In this document: piece after piece, positions 7,170 to 9,573 of the stretch
Layout: each line of letters starts with the position of its first letter
How positions within the stretch are numbered: the first letter of the stretch is position 1
Assembly: GCA_025361465.1 (NCBI GenBank)
Contig: JANYAG010000148.1
Coordinates: forward strand, 1 to 9,573
Length of the DNA: 9,573 nt
Source of the DNA: Gemmatimonadota bacterium
GTDB taxonomy: Bacteria > Gemmatimonadota > Gemmatimonadetes > Gemmatimonadales > GWC2-71-9
Direction: 5' to 3'
Notes under the pieces: generated by a model
Database searches by the model: none
Told to the model about the DNA's origin: nothing
The model's input: only the letters and a program-made list of their open reading frames with translations
Position numbers and translations under genes: made by a program

Positions 7170-7853
7170 TCATTGGCGGGACCCGAACAGGATCGAGCCG
7201 AGGCGGAGCATGGTGGCTCCTTCCTCGACCGCCGCACCATAGTCGCCAGACATCCCCATCGAGAGCTCGGCGACCGGGTGGCCGTCCCGCCGCATCGCAT
7301 CCCGCAACGCCCGCAGCTGGCCAAACGCCGCCCGCTGCACCCGCTCGTCTTCGCTGAATTCCGCCATGGTCATCAATCCCCGCAGCTCGAGCGACGACAG
7401 CGCGCGGATGCCATCCAGCAGGGAGGCCAGGTCTGCCGGCCGTACCCCGCCCTTCTGCACTTCACCGGAACAGTTCACCTGCACCAGCACCTGCTGCCGC
7501 GCGCCGGCGGGGACACGTCGAGCCACTTCGGCCGCGAGCCCGAGGCGATCGATCGAGTGAATCATCTCGAATCGTCCCGCCGCCAGGCGCACCTTGTTCG
7601 TCTGCAGGGAGCCGATCAGGTGCCACGCAATCGGCACCCCGGCACTTTCCACCTGCTTGGTCAGCGCCTCCTGAACCCGATTCTCACCGACCGTCTCGAG
7701 GCCAGCGGCGGCCGCCGCGGTCACGGCCCACGCGCCATGCCCCTTGGTGACGGCCACAATACGCACCGGGTGGGTCCAGCCGCCTGCCTGCTGGCGAGTC
7801 GCCACGACGGCGCGAATCTCCTCCAGACGGTCCGCCAAGGCCGGGTCTGACAT
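7170..7853 (-). CDS. yggS: YggS/PROSC-family pyridoxal phosphate homeostasis protein
   Basis: This 227-residue single-domain PLP-binding TIM-barrel protein of the COG0325 family has no known catalytic activity and buffers or delivers PLP. The PLP-binding lysine is Lys37 in RIVAVTKGH. Other family motifs are GENRVQEA, WHLIGSLQTNK (the HxIGxLQxNK motif), VLVQVN, LRGLMTM, and ELSMGMSGDY followed by GATMLRLGSILFG. Length and motifs are normal. The ATG at 7853 has no Shine-Dalgarno and lies about 2 nt downstream of a predicted transcription start. It is the first gene after the 55-bp gap and appears to lead the ileS operon. In E. coli, loss of yggS disturbs branched-chain amino acid metabolism, so pairing with ileS may be meaningful. 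Confidence 0.95.
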   Translation of the reverse strand: MSDPALADRLEEIRAVVATRQQAGGWTHPVRIVAVTKGHGAWAVTAAAAAGLETVGENRVQEALTKQVESAGVPIAWHLIGSLQTNKVRLAAGRFEMIHSIDRLGLAAEVARRVPAGARQQVLVQVNCSGEVQKGGVRPADLASLLDGIRALSSLELRGLMTMAEFSEDERVQRAAFGQLRALRDAMRRDGHPVAELSMGMSGDYGAAVEEGATMLRLGSILFGSRQ

Positions 7854-7861
7854 AGCCGAGA

Positions 7862-7867
7862 AATATA
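7862..7867 (-). promoter_or_regulatory. Candidate -10 promoter element upstream of yggS
   Basis: TATATT, in an AT-rich patch that stands out from its surroundings, lies 8 nt before the yggS ATG on the minus strand. I see no good -35 hexamer about 17 nt upstream. If it is used, transcription would start about 2 nt before the ATG, giving a near-leaderless mRNA, which fits the lack of a Shine-Dalgarno. This is the only non-coding gap of any size in the window (7854-7908). It is too short for a T-box or riboswitch. Confidence 0.35.
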
Positions 7868-7872
7868 GACGA

Positions 7873-7885
7873 TCAGGGCCCCTGA
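7873..7885. repeat. 13-bp inverted repeat in the yggS upstream gap, possible operator
   Basis: The arms TCAGGG and CCCTGA flank a single central base. The repeat lies just upstream of the candidate -10 element, in the would-be spacer/-35 region. A dyad here could bind a regulator, but in GC-rich DNA such a short palindrome can arise by chance. The arms are too short and the loop is absent for a normal terminator hairpin, and no T-run follows. Confidence 0.25.
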
Positions 7886-7908
7886 ATCGCCCCCTCGACG
7901 GTCCGGAA

Positions 7909-9573
7909 CTAGTGCCGCGGCTGGGCGGTCTGCTGCCGGATGACGCGCAGCAACACCTGGGCAGTGGTATCGGAGGTGAGCCTGCTGGCGCGCTCGAGCA
8001 GGGCCGTCGCCGCGGTCAGATCGCCACGGAGGTAATACGCGGCGCCTGTCTGCATCAACGGGATCGCGACCGTCGCGGCCATCGCTTGTCCATTGGGATC
8101 CAGGTCTGCAATCCCAAGCTCGAGCAGGCGGCCATAGTGCCACGTTTCGGTCACGAGCCGCCGGGTGGTCTCGATGTCCACCAGCGCGGTGCCGGCGCCG
8201 CGGGTCAGGCCACTCGCCAGCCGCGAGGAGTCAATCGGTGCCACGGGCAACACCAGGGCCAGCCCCTGCATGACCAGATGCGGTCCCAGCCCGAACACCT
8301 TGCCAGCGGCGGTGACCGACCAAGCGACCGGTCGACGACCGGCGTTCTGCCGCAGGACCTGCAAGGCAAGGATGTCCTTTCCGTACACGGCCTCGTTCCG
8401 GTTCACGCGCGCCGCGAGGCCGTTCGGCAGCGTGATCACCAGGTCTTGATCGGCGAGGAACGGCTGCAGCCGGTCGATGGTCGCATCGTCCATCGTATGC
8501 ACTGGCCAGGTGATCGCTGGCGCCGGTGCCTCCCGCCACACCGCCGCAAGCTGGGCACGGTCCACTGGCTCCGACGTCACGCGGCGGAGCTGCTTCTGGT
8601 ACCACGGCGTCTCGGCCAGCGCGAGGCAGACCACCGTGACATCGCGCCGCACGCCATCGACGGCCTGGGCGTGCCAGAGCGGAAAGGTGTCGTTGTCCCC
8701 GAAGGTGAAGAGGATGCCGCCAGGCGGCACCGACTGGAGCAGTGCCCTCGCGAAATCGCGGGCGAAGGTCTCCTCCGCCGTCCCGCGGCGCGTGGCGGCC
8801 CGGAAGTTGAGCACCAGCGGAACGAGGGCGACCGCGAATATCAGGTAGGCGGCAGACCACCGCGCGACGCCGGCGCGGCGGACGGCGCGCCGCGCAATCT
8901 CCGCCGTCCCGATCGCCACCCAGATCCCCCACGCAACGAAGCTCGCCACGAAGAAGTAGTCCCGCTCCCGTACCTCGTGGTCGGCGAGTGCCGGCCACTG
9001 GTCCCAGCCGATCGAGGGGCCAGGCTTGAAGTCGATGTACAGCAACAGCCCGAGCCCAGTCACCAGGAAAAGCATCGCCACAAACGCAAATCCGCTGCGG
9101 TCCAGCCGGCGCTGGCGGACCGCGCCCAGCACTCCGATCATGGCGAACAGCGCCGTCACCAGCGCGCGCCACACCGACGTGGGCACCGTGGGGCCGATCG
9201 ACTTGGCCCACTGCCAGTCGAAATACTGGAAATAGTTCGCGAGCTGGAAACCGAGGATCGTCAGCGTGCGACCGGTGTTGTCGGGCCCGTGCGGGAGCAT
9301 CGGGTCGTCGAGCGGCGTGCGCACCGGATACTGTGCCCGGCGGATCACCCCGAGCAGCGCCTGCCAGGTCGACGGATCCGCCTCGTTGATCCACGGCCCC
9401 TCCTTCGCACGAAGAAAGAGGAAGAGGTAGGTCGAGACGCCCACGATCACGATCAGTATTGCCGTCAGGGCGAACGGCAGCTGGCGCGTCCTGACCGCAT
9501 GACCCGTCGCCACCAACACCAGCACACCGGCAGCCAGCGTGAGGGTGGTGCTCCCGAGGCCGAGGGCGATCAG
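7909..9573 (-). CDS. DUF2723 / GT117-family polytopic membrane protein, 5' end missing
   Basis: This is the C-terminal 554 residues of a protein whose frame is still open at the right edge. The in-frame GTG at 9525 is internal, because the codons before it continue a hydrophobic helix. About six membrane segments are visible, near residues 1-24, 32-54, 136-152, 160-180, 206-224 and 241-258. A long soluble C-terminal part follows. Family landmarks are GPWINEADPSTW (residues 59-70), the NYFQYFDWQW stretch, EVRERDYFFV (200-209) and FGDNDTFPLWHAQAVDGVRRDV (291-312). Members are widespread in Bacteroidota and relatives and are classed as putative glycosyltransferases (GT117), distantly like protein O-mannosyltransferases. 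The substrate is unknown. The C terminus, with alanine/leucine-rich helices near the end, resembles a degenerate TPR-like hairpin. It is separated from yggS by 55 bp and may belong to a different transcription unit. Confidence 0.88.
   Translation of the reverse strand: MIALGLGSTTLTLAAGVLVLVATGHAVRTRQLPFALTAILIVIVGVSTYLFLFLRAKEGPWINEADPSTWQALLGVIRRAQYPVRTPLDDPMLPHGPDNTGRTLTILGFQLANYFQYFDWQWAKSIGPTVPTSVWRALVTALFAMIGVLGAVRQRRLDRSGFAFVAMLFLVTGLGLLLYIDFKPGPSIGWDQWPALADHEVRERDYFFVASFVAWGIWVAIGTAEIARRAVRRAGVARWSAAYLIFAVALVPLVLNFRAATRRGTAEETFARDFARALLQSVPPGGILFTFGDNDTFPLWHAQAVDGVRRDVTVVCLALAETPWYQKQLRRVTSEPVDRAQLAAVWREAPAPAITWPVHTMDDATIDRLQPFLADQDLVITLPNGLAARVNRNEAVYGKDILALQVLRQNAGRRPVAWSVTAAGKVFGLGPHLVMQGLALVLPVAPIDSSRLASGLTRGAGTALVDIETTRRLVTETWHYGRLLELGIADLDPNGQAMAATVAIPLMQTGAAYYLRGDLTAATALLERASRLTSDTTAQVLLRVIRQQTAQPRH

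Noticed and set aside
4563..7850. Open reading frame of 1095 codons on the plus strand, antisense to ileS and yggS
   Set aside because: It spans two genuine genes on the other strand and is rich in Arg/His/Pro/Gly. No domain is recognisable. Long stop-free antisense frames are expected in GC-rich coding DNA.
7873..7885. Inverted repeat as a terminator for the DUF2723 gene
   Set aside because: The stem is 6 bp with a one-base loop and no following T-run, so it does not resemble an intrinsic terminator.
7854..7908. T-box or other riboswitch leader for the ileS operon
   Set aside because: The gap is only 55 bp and lacks any T-box-like sequence or antiterminator. T-box control is mainly a Firmicutes/Actinobacteria trait.
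9523..9525. GTG at 9525 as the start of the DUF2723 gene
   Set aside because: The frame continues upstream to the window edge and encodes a hydrophobic helix continuous with what follows. The family is also much longer at its N terminus.

Overview
The window is about 9.6 kb of GC-rich bacterial chromosome. It is packed with nine genes, all on the minus strand, so transcription runs from the right end to the left end. No stretch longer than 55 bp lacks a gene. I see no tRNA, rRNA, CRISPR array, insertion sequence or recognisable terminator. The GC content, an isoleucyl-tRNA synthetase of the Bacteroidota/Gemmatimonadota flavour and a GT117/DUF2723 membrane protein suggest a member of the FCB/Gemmatimonadota radiation. 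That placement is inference, not proof.

In transcription order the layout is: (1) the C-terminal part of a DUF2723 (GT117-like) polytopic membrane protein, cut by the right edge. (2) A 55-bp gap with a candidate promoter. (3) A housekeeping block: yggS (PLP homeostasis), ileS (isoleucyl-tRNA synthetase), a TraR/DksA-type C4 zinc-finger protein, lspA (signal peptidase II) and rluD (23S pseudouridine synthase). (4) A chemosensory block: a very short cheW, cheY, and a cheA cut by the left edge.

From yggS to cheA no intergenic gap exceeds 36 bp, and four junctions overlap (4, 17, 8 and 4 bp). The eight genes therefore look like one translationally coupled operon. The yggS-ileS-zinc finger-lspA-rluD order matches the Firmicutes ylmE...ileS-ylyA-lspA-ylyB neighbourhood, without the division genes (sepF, yggT, divIVA) that usually sit between yggS and ileS there.

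The two points most worth following are the altered class I signature in IleRS (Gly-Ile-His-His where His-x-Gly-His is expected) and the attachment of a minimal CheW/CheY/P2-less CheA set to the end of this housekeeping operon by an 8-bp gene overlap. I did not find a clearly undescribed system. The rest of the window looks like ordinary core genome.
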